Assembly (NCBI RefSeq): GCF_009792895.1
Contig: NZ_WSSC01000001.1
Coordinates: forward strand, 1,178,001 to 1,242,000
DNA: 64,000 nt
Direction: 5' to 3'
Source of the DNA: Pigmentibacter ruber
GTDB lineage: Bacteria > Bdellovibrionota_B > Oligoflexia > Silvanigrellales > Silvanigrellaceae
The position numbers were made by a program, and so were the translations under genes. The notes below the pieces were generated by a model. That model was not told the DNA's origin, ran no database searches, and saw only the letters and a list, made by a program, of their open reading frames with translations. Positions 8,610 through 16,013 of the stretch are shown here, one piece after another (position 1 is the stretch's first letter; each line of letters begins with the position of its first letter).

Positions 8610-9179
8610 ATGACTTTGAAAAATGAAGTTGGATTTTTAGAAGTGATTTGCGGATGTATGTTTAGTGGTAAAACAGAAGAATTGTTACGGGTTCTTAAAA
8701 GATCCTTTATTTCAAAGCAAAAAATTTTAGTTTTTAAACATGCTTCAGATATTAGATACTCTACCCAAGAAATTTGTAGCCATAATGGACAAAAAATTTC
8801 TGCCCATCTTGTTGAAAGTACAAGTGAAATTTTTAAATATGACTTATCTGAAATTGATGTAATAGGAATTGATGAAGTTCAGTTTTTTAATGAAAGTGTT
8901 ATTGAAGATATTGAAAAACTTTTAGCAAAAAAAATTAGAGTTGTAGCTGCTGGTTTAGATTTAGATTATCGAAAAAAACCATTTGGTTACATGCCACATC
9001 TTTTAGCTATGGCAAATAAAATTACAAAATTAACAGCAATTTGTGCTCAGTGCAGCAATGATGCTTTTTATAGTCAACGTTTAAACAATATAAATCAACT
9101 TGTATTAGTAGGTGCTACGGATTCTTATGAACCTAGATGTGCTTTGCATCATTATGTACCCGAAGATAAAATCAAATAA
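8610..9179 (+). CDS. tdk: Thymidine kinase
   Basis: Phosphorylates thymidine for salvage of dTMP. It shows the type II TK pattern: P-loop CGCMFSGKTEEL (about residues 14-25), the DEVQFF motif with the Walker B aspartate, the AGLDLDYR loop (lasso region) and zinc-binding cysteines (CAQC, then C near 181). The longest frame starts at TTG 8583, but GAGG five bases before ATG 8610 gives 189 residues, the usual size. Monocistronic; upstream lies the divergent ndh. Its 3' end is 31 bases from the convergent DAHP synthase. Confidence 0.94.
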   Translation: MTLKNEVGFLEVICGCMFSGKTEELLRVLKRSFISKQKILVFKHASDIRYSTQEICSHNGQKISAHLVESTSEIFKYDLSEIDVIGIDEVQFFNESVIEDIEKLLAKKIRVVAAGLDLDYRKKPFGYMPHLLAMANKITKLTAICAQCSNDAFYSQRLNNINQLVLVGATDSYEPRCALHHYVPEDKIK

Positions 9180-9210
9180 TTTAGAAATATTTATCATATT
9201 AAGTGTAACT

Positions 9211-10440
9211 TTAATCTACAACATTAAAAAATTTGTGTTCAAGATATAACTTACTAAAGTTATTAATAAGCTGAATACTTTGAGACCTGTTTAAGCGTGG
9301 ATCGCAATAGGTTTCATATCGCAAATGTAAGTCTTGCTCTTGAAGATTACATTCTCCACCAGTGCATTCCGTAACGTTGTTATACGTGAGCTCTAAATGG
9401 ACACCTGCTAAAATTGAATTCATTTTTTTATGGATTTCTAAGGTATTTTTTAATTCATTTAAAATATTAGTAAAATTTCTCGTCTTGTAACCTGTATGAG
9501 ATTTAAAAGAATTTCCATGCATAGGATCACTTATCCAAGTAACATTCAATTGTTTTTTTTGAATGGAAAAAATTATTTCTGAGAGATTTTCTAAAACAGG
9601 AGAGTCTCCAAATCTTGTTATTAAACTTATTTTACCTGGCGAATTTCTAGGATTTAAAAGAAGGAGCAATTCAACGACTTCATTTGGTTTGGCATTCGGG
9701 CCAATTTTAATTCCTATGTGATTTCCAATTCCTTTCAGAAATTCAACATGCGCACCGTTTATTTCACGGGTTCTTTCGCCAAGCCAAAGCGTATGGGCTG
9801 AATAGTCTAGCCAATCTTTTGTAAAACTAGAGTAATGAGTTAAAGAAGATTCATAATGTAACAAAAGAGCTTCATGAGAAATAAATAAATTACTTTTCTT
9901 AATTTTATTTATCCAATTTACGGTTTGCTTAGATTTTTCATATGCAGTTATTAATCTTTTAGGATCAGGAGAACGATCAGCCTCAGAATAATTAATGGAG
10001 TTTATTATGTCTCCTCTGTAGGAAAGTATTTTAGAATTATTTTTAAATTCAAATTGTTCTGTTCTGGGTTTTGCATATTGACCAGCAATTCTGCCAATTA
10101 GAACTACTTTCTTTTTAATATTTTCTTCAAGTAAACTACAAAGATATTCTAAATGATCAATTCTATTTTTAACATCATCAAAGTTACAACTTTCAAATGT
10201 TTCTGCGCAGTCGCCTGCTTGCAAAACAAATAAGTTGCCTTTTTCTGCTTGCGAATATAAATTTTTTAAATCTATTATTTCTTGATCAAGAACTATTTTC
10301 TCTGATTTTTTCAAATAATTCATAGAATATTTTAAAGATAATTCATTTTTATAATTTGGTATTTGTTTTTGAAAACAAAATTTCCAACTCTCAGGATGCC
10401 AGTTAGGAAAATAAAAATTTTCATTATTGATCGAAGTCAT
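9211..10440 (-). CDS. Class II 3-deoxy-7-phosphoheptulonate (DAHP) synthase
   Basis: First enzyme of the shikimate pathway: condenses phosphoenolpyruvate and erythrose 4-phosphate. It belongs to the class II (plant/mycobacterial) family, shown by WHPESW near the N-terminus, the LQAGDCAETF block with its metal-binding cysteine (about residue 77), RIAGQYAKPR, SHEALLLHYE, WLGERTR, KIGPN and the late SDPMHGN. 409 residues is shorter than the usual 440-470, so regulatory extensions seen in some relatives are probably missing. The SD is GGTAA upstream of ATG 10440. It is followed upstream on the same strand by uppP, 22 bases away, so the two may be cotranscribed from the uppP side. Confidence 0.92.
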   Translation of the reverse strand: MTSINNENFYFPNWHPESWKFCFQKQIPNYKNELSLKYSMNYLKKSEKIVLDQEIIDLKNLYSQAEKGNLFVLQAGDCAETFESCNFDDVKNRIDHLEYLCSLLEENIKKKVVLIGRIAGQYAKPRTEQFEFKNNSKILSYRGDIINSINYSEADRSPDPKRLITAYEKSKQTVNWINKIKKSNLFISHEALLLHYESSLTHYSSFTKDWLDYSAHTLWLGERTREINGAHVEFLKGIGNHIGIKIGPNAKPNEVVELLLLLNPRNSPGKISLITRFGDSPVLENLSEIIFSIQKKQLNVTWISDPMHGNSFKSHTGYKTRNFTNILNELKNTLEIHKKMNSILAGVHLELTYNNVTECTGGECNLQEQDLHLRYETYCDPRLNRSQSIQLINNFSKLYLEHKFFNVVD

Positions 10441-10462
10441 GAATTACCTTTTGATTATAAAC

Positions 10463-11350
10463 TTATTGTATAAAATTGAAACCTGCACCTAAGATTAAAA
10501 TAAATCCTAAAATTAATCTATACCAAGCGAAAATTAGAGTGGATCTTTTTTCTAAATATTTCATAAGCCCAAAAACAGCTAAAAATGCAGCAATAGAAGC
10601 AGTAATAATACCAACAGTAAGGACACTCCAGCCATAAGCAGAAAGACCTGCATTGTGCATTTCATGGATTTGTTTTAATCCCGCTGCAACAATAACTGGA
10701 ACCCCTAAAATAAATGAAAAAGCAGCAGCAGTCTCTCTTTTTAGTCCCAAAAATAATCCTGCTGTGATTGTTGCACCGGATCGTGAAACTCCAGGTATCA
10801 AAGCAGCAACTTGTGCGAGCCCTACAATCATACAGTCTTTAAAAGTTAAACGCTTAAAATCTCTTTCATGTTTACAAACTTTTTCAGCTATTATGAATAA
10901 CGCTCCCATAAAAATACATGCAGCTCCAATAACATAAAGGGATCTTAAAGGTGAATTAGGAGAATTTAAAGTAGATTTTAAAAGCAAGCCCATCACCCCT
11001 ACAGGTATGGTACCTATAATAATTCCAACTCCAAGTCTAAATTCTGTTGAAGAAAAATTTCTAGTTTTAATACTCTTTAAAGTTCCAGAAAAAATATTCC
11101 ATATTTCAGTTCTGAAATAAATCATAACAGCAAAAAAACTCGCTAATTGTACTGCACCTGTAAAAGGAGTTCCGGGATCTTGCCAACCGAGAAAAGCAGG
11201 AACAATTCGTAAATGAGCTGTACTACTTATTGGAAGTAATTCTGTTATTCCTTGAACTATTCCTAAAATAATAATTTTAAAATAGCCCAAATCAACAAAT
11301 CCGCAATCTATCAGATGTCCATGCACTGGAATAGGGCATGCAAGTGCCAT
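10463..11350 (-). CDS. uppP: Undecaprenyl-diphosphatase (bacitracin resistance family)
   Basis: Integral membrane phosphatase recycling undecaprenyl diphosphate to the monophosphate lipid carrier for peptidoglycan synthesis. Both family signatures are present: GIVQGITELLPISSTAH (about residues 31-47) and GVSRSGATITAGLFLG (about 185-200), with about eight hydrophobic segments. Length 295. The N-terminus has an extra roughly 20-residue lead (MALACPIPVHGHLIDCG) before the first membrane helix. ATG 11350 is preceded by a clear SD AAAGGAGA, so the extension appears real. The gene diverges from prfB and lies upstream of the DAHP synthase gene. Confidence 0.94.
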   Translation of the reverse strand: MALACPIPVHGHLIDCGFVDLGYFKIIILGIVQGITELLPISSTAHLRIVPAFLGWQDPGTPFTGAVQLASFFAVMIYFRTEIWNIFSGTLKSIKTRNFSSTEFRLGVGIIIGTIPVGVMGLLLKSTLNSPNSPLRSLYVIGAACIFMGALFIIAEKVCKHERDFKRLTFKDCMIVGLAQVAALIPGVSRSGATITAGLFLGLKRETAAAFSFILGVPVIVAAGLKQIHEMHNAGLSAYGWSVLTVGIITASIAAFLAVFGLMKYLEKRSTLIFAWYRLILGFILILGAGFNFIQ

Positions 11351-11372
11351 AATAAATCTCCTTTAGAAAAAG

Positions 11373-11401
11373 TTGCACAATAGAAATAGATACCATATCG
11401 T
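11373..11401 (+). promoter_or_regulatory. Possible promoter of the prfB leader
   Basis: TTGCAC (11373-11378), a 17-base spacer and TATCGT (11396-11401). The -10 match is poor. Transcription would begin near 11408, directly at the first of two hairpins in the prfB leader. This is weak evidence and matters mainly as context for the hairpins. Confidence 0.25.
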
Positions 11402-11409
11402 TCAATGAA

Positions 11410-11477
11410 GGCCACATAGTGGCCAGTATATTTTAATTAAGCCCGTCTTTTAATTTAAATTTGACGGGTTCTTTTTT
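11410..11477 (+). promoter_or_regulatory. Two-hairpin leader with intrinsic terminator upstream of prfB
   Basis: A compact perfect hairpin GGCCAC-ATA-GTGGCC (11410-11424) is followed by a terminator-like hairpin CCCGTC (11442-11447) / GACGGG (11463-11468) with flanking G-U and A-U pairs, then TTCTTTTTT ending at 11477. No plus-strand gene lies between tdk and prfB, so this terminator cannot belong to an upstream gene. It is either an attenuator in the prfB 5' UTR (prfB begins at 11509) or the 3' end of a roughly 70-nt small RNA. The structures are seen in sequence; the role is inferred. Confidence 0.55.
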
Positions 11478-11508
11478 GGAATTAATTTTTTTTTATGGAG
11501 ATATGTAA

Positions 11509-12652
11509 ATGAGCGAAATTCAACGCACATTGCTTGGACAAATCCAAGAAAAGTTTGAACCTATTCGGAGGTATCTTTGACACTCCATTAAAAAGAAAAC
11601 GAATTTTAGAAATTGAAGCTGAAAGCAATAGCGATCCTAATTTTTGGAATGACAGAAGAAAATCTTCTACACTTTTAAAAGAAAAGAAAAATCTTGAAGA
11701 TGCTATTTTATCCTGCGAAAATTTAATTAAAAAATTTGGTGATACCCTTGTTGCAATTGAATTTGGTGAAGAGGGTGATGAGCAGTCTATTAAAGAAGCT
11801 GACGATTCTTTGCAAGAGTTAACAAAGGAAGTCAATGATCTTGAAACAAAACGCTTGTTATCGGGGGAAACTGATCGCAACAGCGCAATATTAACAATAA
11901 ATGCTGGTGCTGGCGGAACTGAAGCATGTGATTGGGCGCAAATGATTCTGCGTATGATGCTTAGATTTTGTGATAGAAAAAGATTTAAAGCCGAAGTTGT
12001 AGATGAACTTGAGGGTGATGGTGCTGGAATAAAAAATGCTACTGTAACCATTGAAGGAGATTTTGCTTACGGCATTTTGAAATCTGAAAATGGAGTTCAT
12101 CGCTTAGTTCGCATTTCACCATTTGATTCAAATGCTAGAAGACATACTTCTTTCTGTTCCGTTTATGTCAGTCCTATTATTGATGATGATATTCAAATAG
12201 ATATTAAAGAAAGTGATTTAAAAGTTGACACTTATAGAGCAGGAGGAGCAGGAGGACAGCATGTCAATAGAACTGACTCTGCTGTACGTATGACTCACTT
12301 ACCTACAGGAATTGTTGTGCAAAGTCAGCAACAGCGCAGCCAAATTCAAAATCGTGAGACATGTTTAAAACTTTTAAAAGCAAAGTTGTATGAGCTAGAA
12401 ATATCAAAAAGGCAGGCTGAGTCTAAAGCAATTGAAGAAGCAAAAATGGACAATGCATTTGGTTCGCAAATTCGTTCATATGTTTTGCATCCTTATAAAT
12501 TAGTAAAAGATGTAAGAACTCTTGCCCAAAGTAGCGATCCAAATACAGTGCTAGATGGAGAAATTGAAGAGTTTTGTTTAGAGTATTTAAGACAATATGC
12601 TGCTGGTCAATTTAAAGGTAAAGGTGGAACTGAGGATTCAGATTCTATTTAA
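11509..12652 (+). CDS. prfB: Peptide chain release factor 2 with programmed +1 frameshift
   Basis: RF2 recognises UAA and UGA and triggers peptide release. Translation starts at ATG 11509 (SD GGAG at 11497-11500), reads 23 codons, meets TGA at 11578-11580 and must shift +1 at CTT-T-GAC to continue from 11579. The context CGGAGGTATCTTTGAC is the classic RF2 autoregulatory site, with an internal AGGAGG-like element just before CTT TGA. The joined product (11509-11577 plus 11579-12652) is about 380 residues. Release-factor signatures are present: SPF in ISPFDSNARR (stop-codon recognition) and GGQ in AGGAGGQHVNRTDSAVR (peptidyl-tRNA hydrolysis). An ORF call beginning at 11534 would miss the frameshift. 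apt follows after 14 bases. Confidence 0.96.
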
Positions 12653-12666
12653 AATTTGAGGTTTAT

Positions 12667-13200
12667 ATGTCAATTCAACAAGATTTAGAAAAATTAATTT
12701 TAACAGTTCCTGATTTTCCAAAGAAAGGTATAAGCTTTAAAGATATAAATCCATTATTTAAAAATCCTCCAGTAATGAAAAAAGTAATACAGCAAATGGC
12801 TTTTTTTGCCAATGAAGTAAAAGCACAGCATATTGTTGGAATTGAAAGCCGTGGTTTCTTTTTTGGCATACCCCTAGCTTTAGAGTTAAATATTCCTTTT
12901 GTCGCCGCAAGAAAGAAAGGAAAACTTCCAGGGGAAATCATTTCACAAGAGTATTTATTGGAATATGGAACAGATTGTATAGAAATTCAAAGGAACTCAA
13001 TTATAAAAAATGAGAAATACCTTATTGTTGATGATGTCATAGCCACCGGAGGAACTGCCAAAGCAACTGCTGAAATTATACATAAAGGAGGGGCTGAAGT
13101 TTGTGGTTTTTCTTTTCTCATTGAATTAGCCTTTTTAAATGGCAAACAGTTGCTGCTACCAAGTAGTCCAAATATTCAAAGCCTATTGAAATATTCTTAA
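12667..13200 (+). CDS. apt: Adenine phosphoribosyltransferase
   Basis: Salvages adenine to AMP using PRPP. 177 residues, normal for Apt. It has the N-terminal PDFPKKGISFKDINPLF segment, the GIESRGFFFG loop, and the PRPP-binding motif VDDVIATGGTA (about residues 119-129). ATG 12667 has the SD TTGAGG seven bases upstream. It sits 14 bases after prfB and is probably cotranscribed. Its TAA shares bases with the stop of the convergent receiver-domain gene through a TTAA overlap at 13197-13200. Confidence 0.95.
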   Translation: MSIQQDLEKLILTVPDFPKKGISFKDINPLFKNPPVMKKVIQQMAFFANEVKAQHIVGIESRGFFFGIPLALELNIPFVAARKKGKLPGEIISQEYLLEYGTDCIEIQRNSIIKNEKYLIVDDVIATGGTAKATAEIIHKGGAEVCGFSFLIELAFLNGKQLLLPSSPNIQSLLKYS

Positions 13201-13571
13201 TTAAAATATTTGAAAAGCTCTTTTAAAATATCTTCCATTTCAAAAGGTTTTTCAAAAATTTTTTTAATGTTTAATTCTTTTTCTTTACTAGAATCTAATT
13301 CGTTTTGACCTGAGCAAATAAATAAAATAGGCTTCTCTTTGTTCAAAGTTAATATGTCTTTTGCTAATGAAATTCCATCCCCTTTGGGCATTTTTACATC
13401 TGAAATGACGCAATGAATTTTTTCATTTTGAACAATTTTAAATGCATCTTTTCCATTATCTGCTTCAAAAATATTTGCTTTTGTTTTTAAAGTTATTAAT
13501 TCTGCTAAAACTTCACGCATTAAATCATCATCATCTACAATTAAAATATTGATATGGTTTAAATTCAACAA
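13197..13571 (-). CDS. Single-domain response regulator (CheY-like receiver)
   Basis: 124 residues consisting only of a receiver domain: acidic cluster DDDD (13-16), phospho-acceptor D58 in VISDVKMP, switch residue S87 and K108 in FEKPF. There is no output domain. It lies 17 bases downstream of the CHASE histidine kinase on the same strand, so it is the probable phosphorylation partner of that kinase in a two-gene operon. How the phosphoryl signal is passed on is not visible. Convergent with apt, with overlapping stops. Confidence 0.9.
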   Translation of the reverse strand: MLNLNHINILIVDDDDLMREVLAELITLKTKANIFEADNGKDAFKIVQNEKIHCVISDVKMPKGDGISLAKDILTLNKEKPILFICSGQNELDSSKEKELNIKKIFEKPFEMEDILKELFKYFN

Positions 13572-13588
13572 AGTAACTCCTTTTTCTA

Positions 13589-15721
13589 CTAATATACACT
13601 TGGTAGTTCAATTACAAAAGTTGTATTTTTATTTGAACGATCATAATAAAGTTTTCCATTGTGCATTTCAATTATTCTTTTTGAAATACTTAGACCTAAA
13701 CCTGTTCCTTTACCAACTTGTTTTGTTGTGAAAAAAGGCTTCATAAGATTATCTACTATATCTTCTGAAATACCAGAGCCACAATCTGTAAATTGAAGAA
13801 TTAATTTATTTTCATTTTTTGTTACAGTAATATTTATCCATTTTTCTGTAAAATTATTAATAGCATCTATAGAATTATTGATTAAGTTTAAAAAAACTTG
13901 ACATAACTCAGCCTCTTTCCCAAACGTAAATAAATTTTCGCAAGTTTGAATATTTAATTCAATACCATTATTTGTAATTTTTTCGTGACTTAGATCTAAG
14001 CTTGATTGAAGTATGTTATTTAAACTGATTTTTTCATAATTATCTTTTTCTGAATTTCTTGTATACATTTTTAAACTTTTTACAATTCTTGCTATTTTTT
14101 GGGTAGTAGTTTCTATTTTTGTGATATCGCTTACTAATTTATCAATTTCTAAATTGTTTTCTATTAGTTTATTTTTTATTGAATATGATTTCATTATAAT
14201 TACTGATAAAGGAGTATTTATTTCATGTGCAATATTTGCTGCCATTTCTCCTAATTGAGAAAATTTTGATGTATATAACATTTGTTCTTTTTGTTCATTA
14301 ATTATTTTTTGTACTTCAATTTCATGAGTTAAATCTTCAGCCGTAAATAAGTAGCCAATAATATTTTCAAATTGATCGTGTATAGATGAAATAAGAACTT
14401 TTACAAAAAATTTTTCACCATCTTTTCTAACAAATGTATATTGAGAAGAATTGTATTTTTTAATATTTCTAATGAAAATGTCAAATGAATTTAAATTTTT
14501 TTCTAAATTTACTTCTAATTTATTTTGTATATTTTCTTTCGGTAAAAGTAAAATATTTTCTTGATTTTTAGATTTTTGATGACTTATAATACTCTCTAAA
14601 TCATCTTTATCATAAAAAATGAGAGGAGTTTCTTTTCCTATAAGTTCTATAGATTTGTATTGCAGAGAGTTTTCTGCTGATTTATTAAATGATAATATTT
14701 TTCCAGAGTTATCAGTTGATATTATTAAATAGTTAGATGAATTTATGACCCCTTTAAACCAAGATTCTTTTTGATAAAGCATTCTATTTTTTGCTATTAT
14801 TAAATTTGTTAATTTATTTACTGTATATATAATAATAATACTTATAATTACATAGAGAAGTGCTAAAAGATAAATATAACTCATTACTTTTTTTGTGTCG
14901 GCTGTCAGCATTATTTTCCAATTATAGCCACCAATTTGTTTTGTAATTTCAGAACGATTCTTATATAATTTACTTTCAGAGATAAAGCGAGAAAATCCGC
15001 CAGTATAGACAAGATCTGAATTATCAAATTCAATTTGTATTTTTACATTATTTGGTAATTTATTATCTAATTCTTGAAGAAACTTTTCTAGTACTATTGT
15101 TGTAAAAGCCCATCCTTTTAGAAAATATCTTGGATTTTTTCCTTTAGGATCGAAAATTGGCATTAGGGCATAAAAACCTAAGCTTTTTTCATACATTTGT
15201 GATAAGTTTACGGGTCTTGTCAAAGTAAATTCATTTTTAAGAGCAGATGTTAAAGCAGCATCTCTGCGAAAACTGTCGTATGAAATATCGAGCCATTTTA
15301 TTTCAGGATTTGTTTCTGGAGGTTCGATATGTTCTACAATCATATGCTCATCTGTATTTACCTTCGGATGAATATCTGAATTTTTATTTTCCTGAATATA
15401 CTTTTCTAAATCTTTGTCGAAAATAAGTCTTATAAATCCAACTCCTAAGGACCCTTTAAAATTTTTTTTGAAATCTATAGTTTTAGTATATAATTCAAAA
15501 TCTTCATTACTTATATTATTTTTAATGCTATATATACCTTGAATATTTTTTAAACTAATATTGTATTTAGATAAAGTTATTTTTATAGATTCTGATATAT
15601 CTTTTGCTAACTCTCTTACAATTAATTCTTCTGAATGAATATATTTTAAATACAAATTATAAAAAATAAATGTATTTAATATTATACCAATTGATAAAGA
15701 TATTAATTTAATAGGCGACAT
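13589..15721 (-). CDS. CHASE-domain sensor histidine kinase with PAS domain
   Basis: Membrane sensor kinase of 710 residues. A first membrane helix (about 4-24) and a second (about 278-302) bracket a periplasmic CHASE domain (about 45-240), which contains the family-typical DISYDSFRRDAALTSA segment. Then come one or two PAS regions (about 315-480), a HisKA dimerisation/phosphoacceptor helix with H499 in ANIAHEINTPL, and an ATPase domain with the N-box NLINNSIDAI, the G1 box DCGSGIS and the G2 box GKGTGLGLSISKRI. CHASE domains sense small extracellular ligands; this one is unknown. The companion receiver protein lies 17 bases downstream. The gene diverges from the cbb3 oxidase operon, so a role in respiratory control is possible but unproven. 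Confidence 0.92.
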   Translation of the reverse strand: MSPIKLISLSIGIILNTFIFYNLYLKYIHSEELIVRELAKDISESIKITLSKYNISLKNIQGIYSIKNNISNEDFELYTKTIDFKKNFKGSLGVGFIRLIFDKDLEKYIQENKNSDIHPKVNTDEHMIVEHIEPPETNPEIKWLDISYDSFRRDAALTSALKNEFTLTRPVNLSQMYEKSLGFYALMPIFDPKGKNPRYFLKGWAFTTIVLEKFLQELDNKLPNNVKIQIEFDNSDLVYTGGFSRFISESKLYKNRSEITKQIGGYNWKIMLTADTKKVMSYIYLLALLYVIISIIIIYTVNKLTNLIIAKNRMLYQKESWFKGVINSSNYLIISTDNSGKILSFNKSAENSLQYKSIELIGKETPLIFYDKDDLESIISHQKSKNQENILLLPKENIQNKLEVNLEKNLNSFDIFIRNIKKYNSSQYTFVRKDGEKFFVKVLISSIHDQFENIIGYLFTAEDLTHEIEVQKIINEQKEQMLYTSKFSQLGEMAANIAHEINTPLSVIIMKSYSIKNKLIENNLEIDKLVSDITKIETTTQKIARIVKSLKMYTRNSEKDNYEKISLNNILQSSLDLSHEKITNNGIELNIQTCENLFTFGKEAELCQVFLNLINNSIDAINNFTEKWINITVTKNENKLILQFTDCGSGISEDIVDNLMKPFFTTKQVGKGTGLGLSISKRIIEMHNGKLYYDRSNKNTTFVIELPSVY

Positions 15722-16013
15722 TGTTTACCTGCTTAGATTAATTTGTATTTTGAATTAAAAGATATATAATGTCAAATTGCGTAAAATGTATATATAGGAA
15801 TTTTTTTTCAGTTTATAAAAATATAAAAAATATAGTATATTAAAATTTTGAATGAGAATAATTTTCATTATAATGTCAAAAAAACGCCATTTATGATTAT
15901 AATTTAGCAAAAAAATAAGGCATTTATTCTTGTGTTTGAATACCATTTTGTGAAATATTTATGATTGATTTGTGCTTTATTGTTTTTTCTTAAAATTGCA
16001 CATGGAGTGTTGA
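15722..16013. other. Divergent intergenic region between the kinase gene and ccoNO
   Basis: 292 bases, extremely AT-rich, holding the start signals for the kinase operon (minus) and the oxidase operon (plus). The only defined element I can name is the palindrome at 15851-15869. A 63-codon frame on the minus strand (15755-15946) is low-complexity translation of AT-rich DNA and is not credible as a gene. ccoNO has the SD ATGGAG upstream of ATG 16014. Confidence 0.5.
15851..15869. promoter_or_regulatory. Fur-like 7-1-7 palindrome upstream of the cbb3 operon
   Basis: AATGAGAATAATTTTCATT is a 9-1-9 palindrome with one mismatched pair. Its core, TGAGAAT-A-ATTTTCA, matches the Fur consensus TGATAAT-n-ATTATCA at 12 of 14 positions. 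It lies about 145 bases upstream of the ccoNO start and about 130 bases upstream of the kinase start, so it could control either. AT-rich background makes chance matches more likely. Confidence 0.4.

Noticed and set aside
15755-15946. 63-codon minus-strand frame upstream of the kinase gene
   Set aside because: Composition is phenylalanine/isoleucine/lysine-rich, as expected of translated AT-rich intergenic DNA, and no SD fits.
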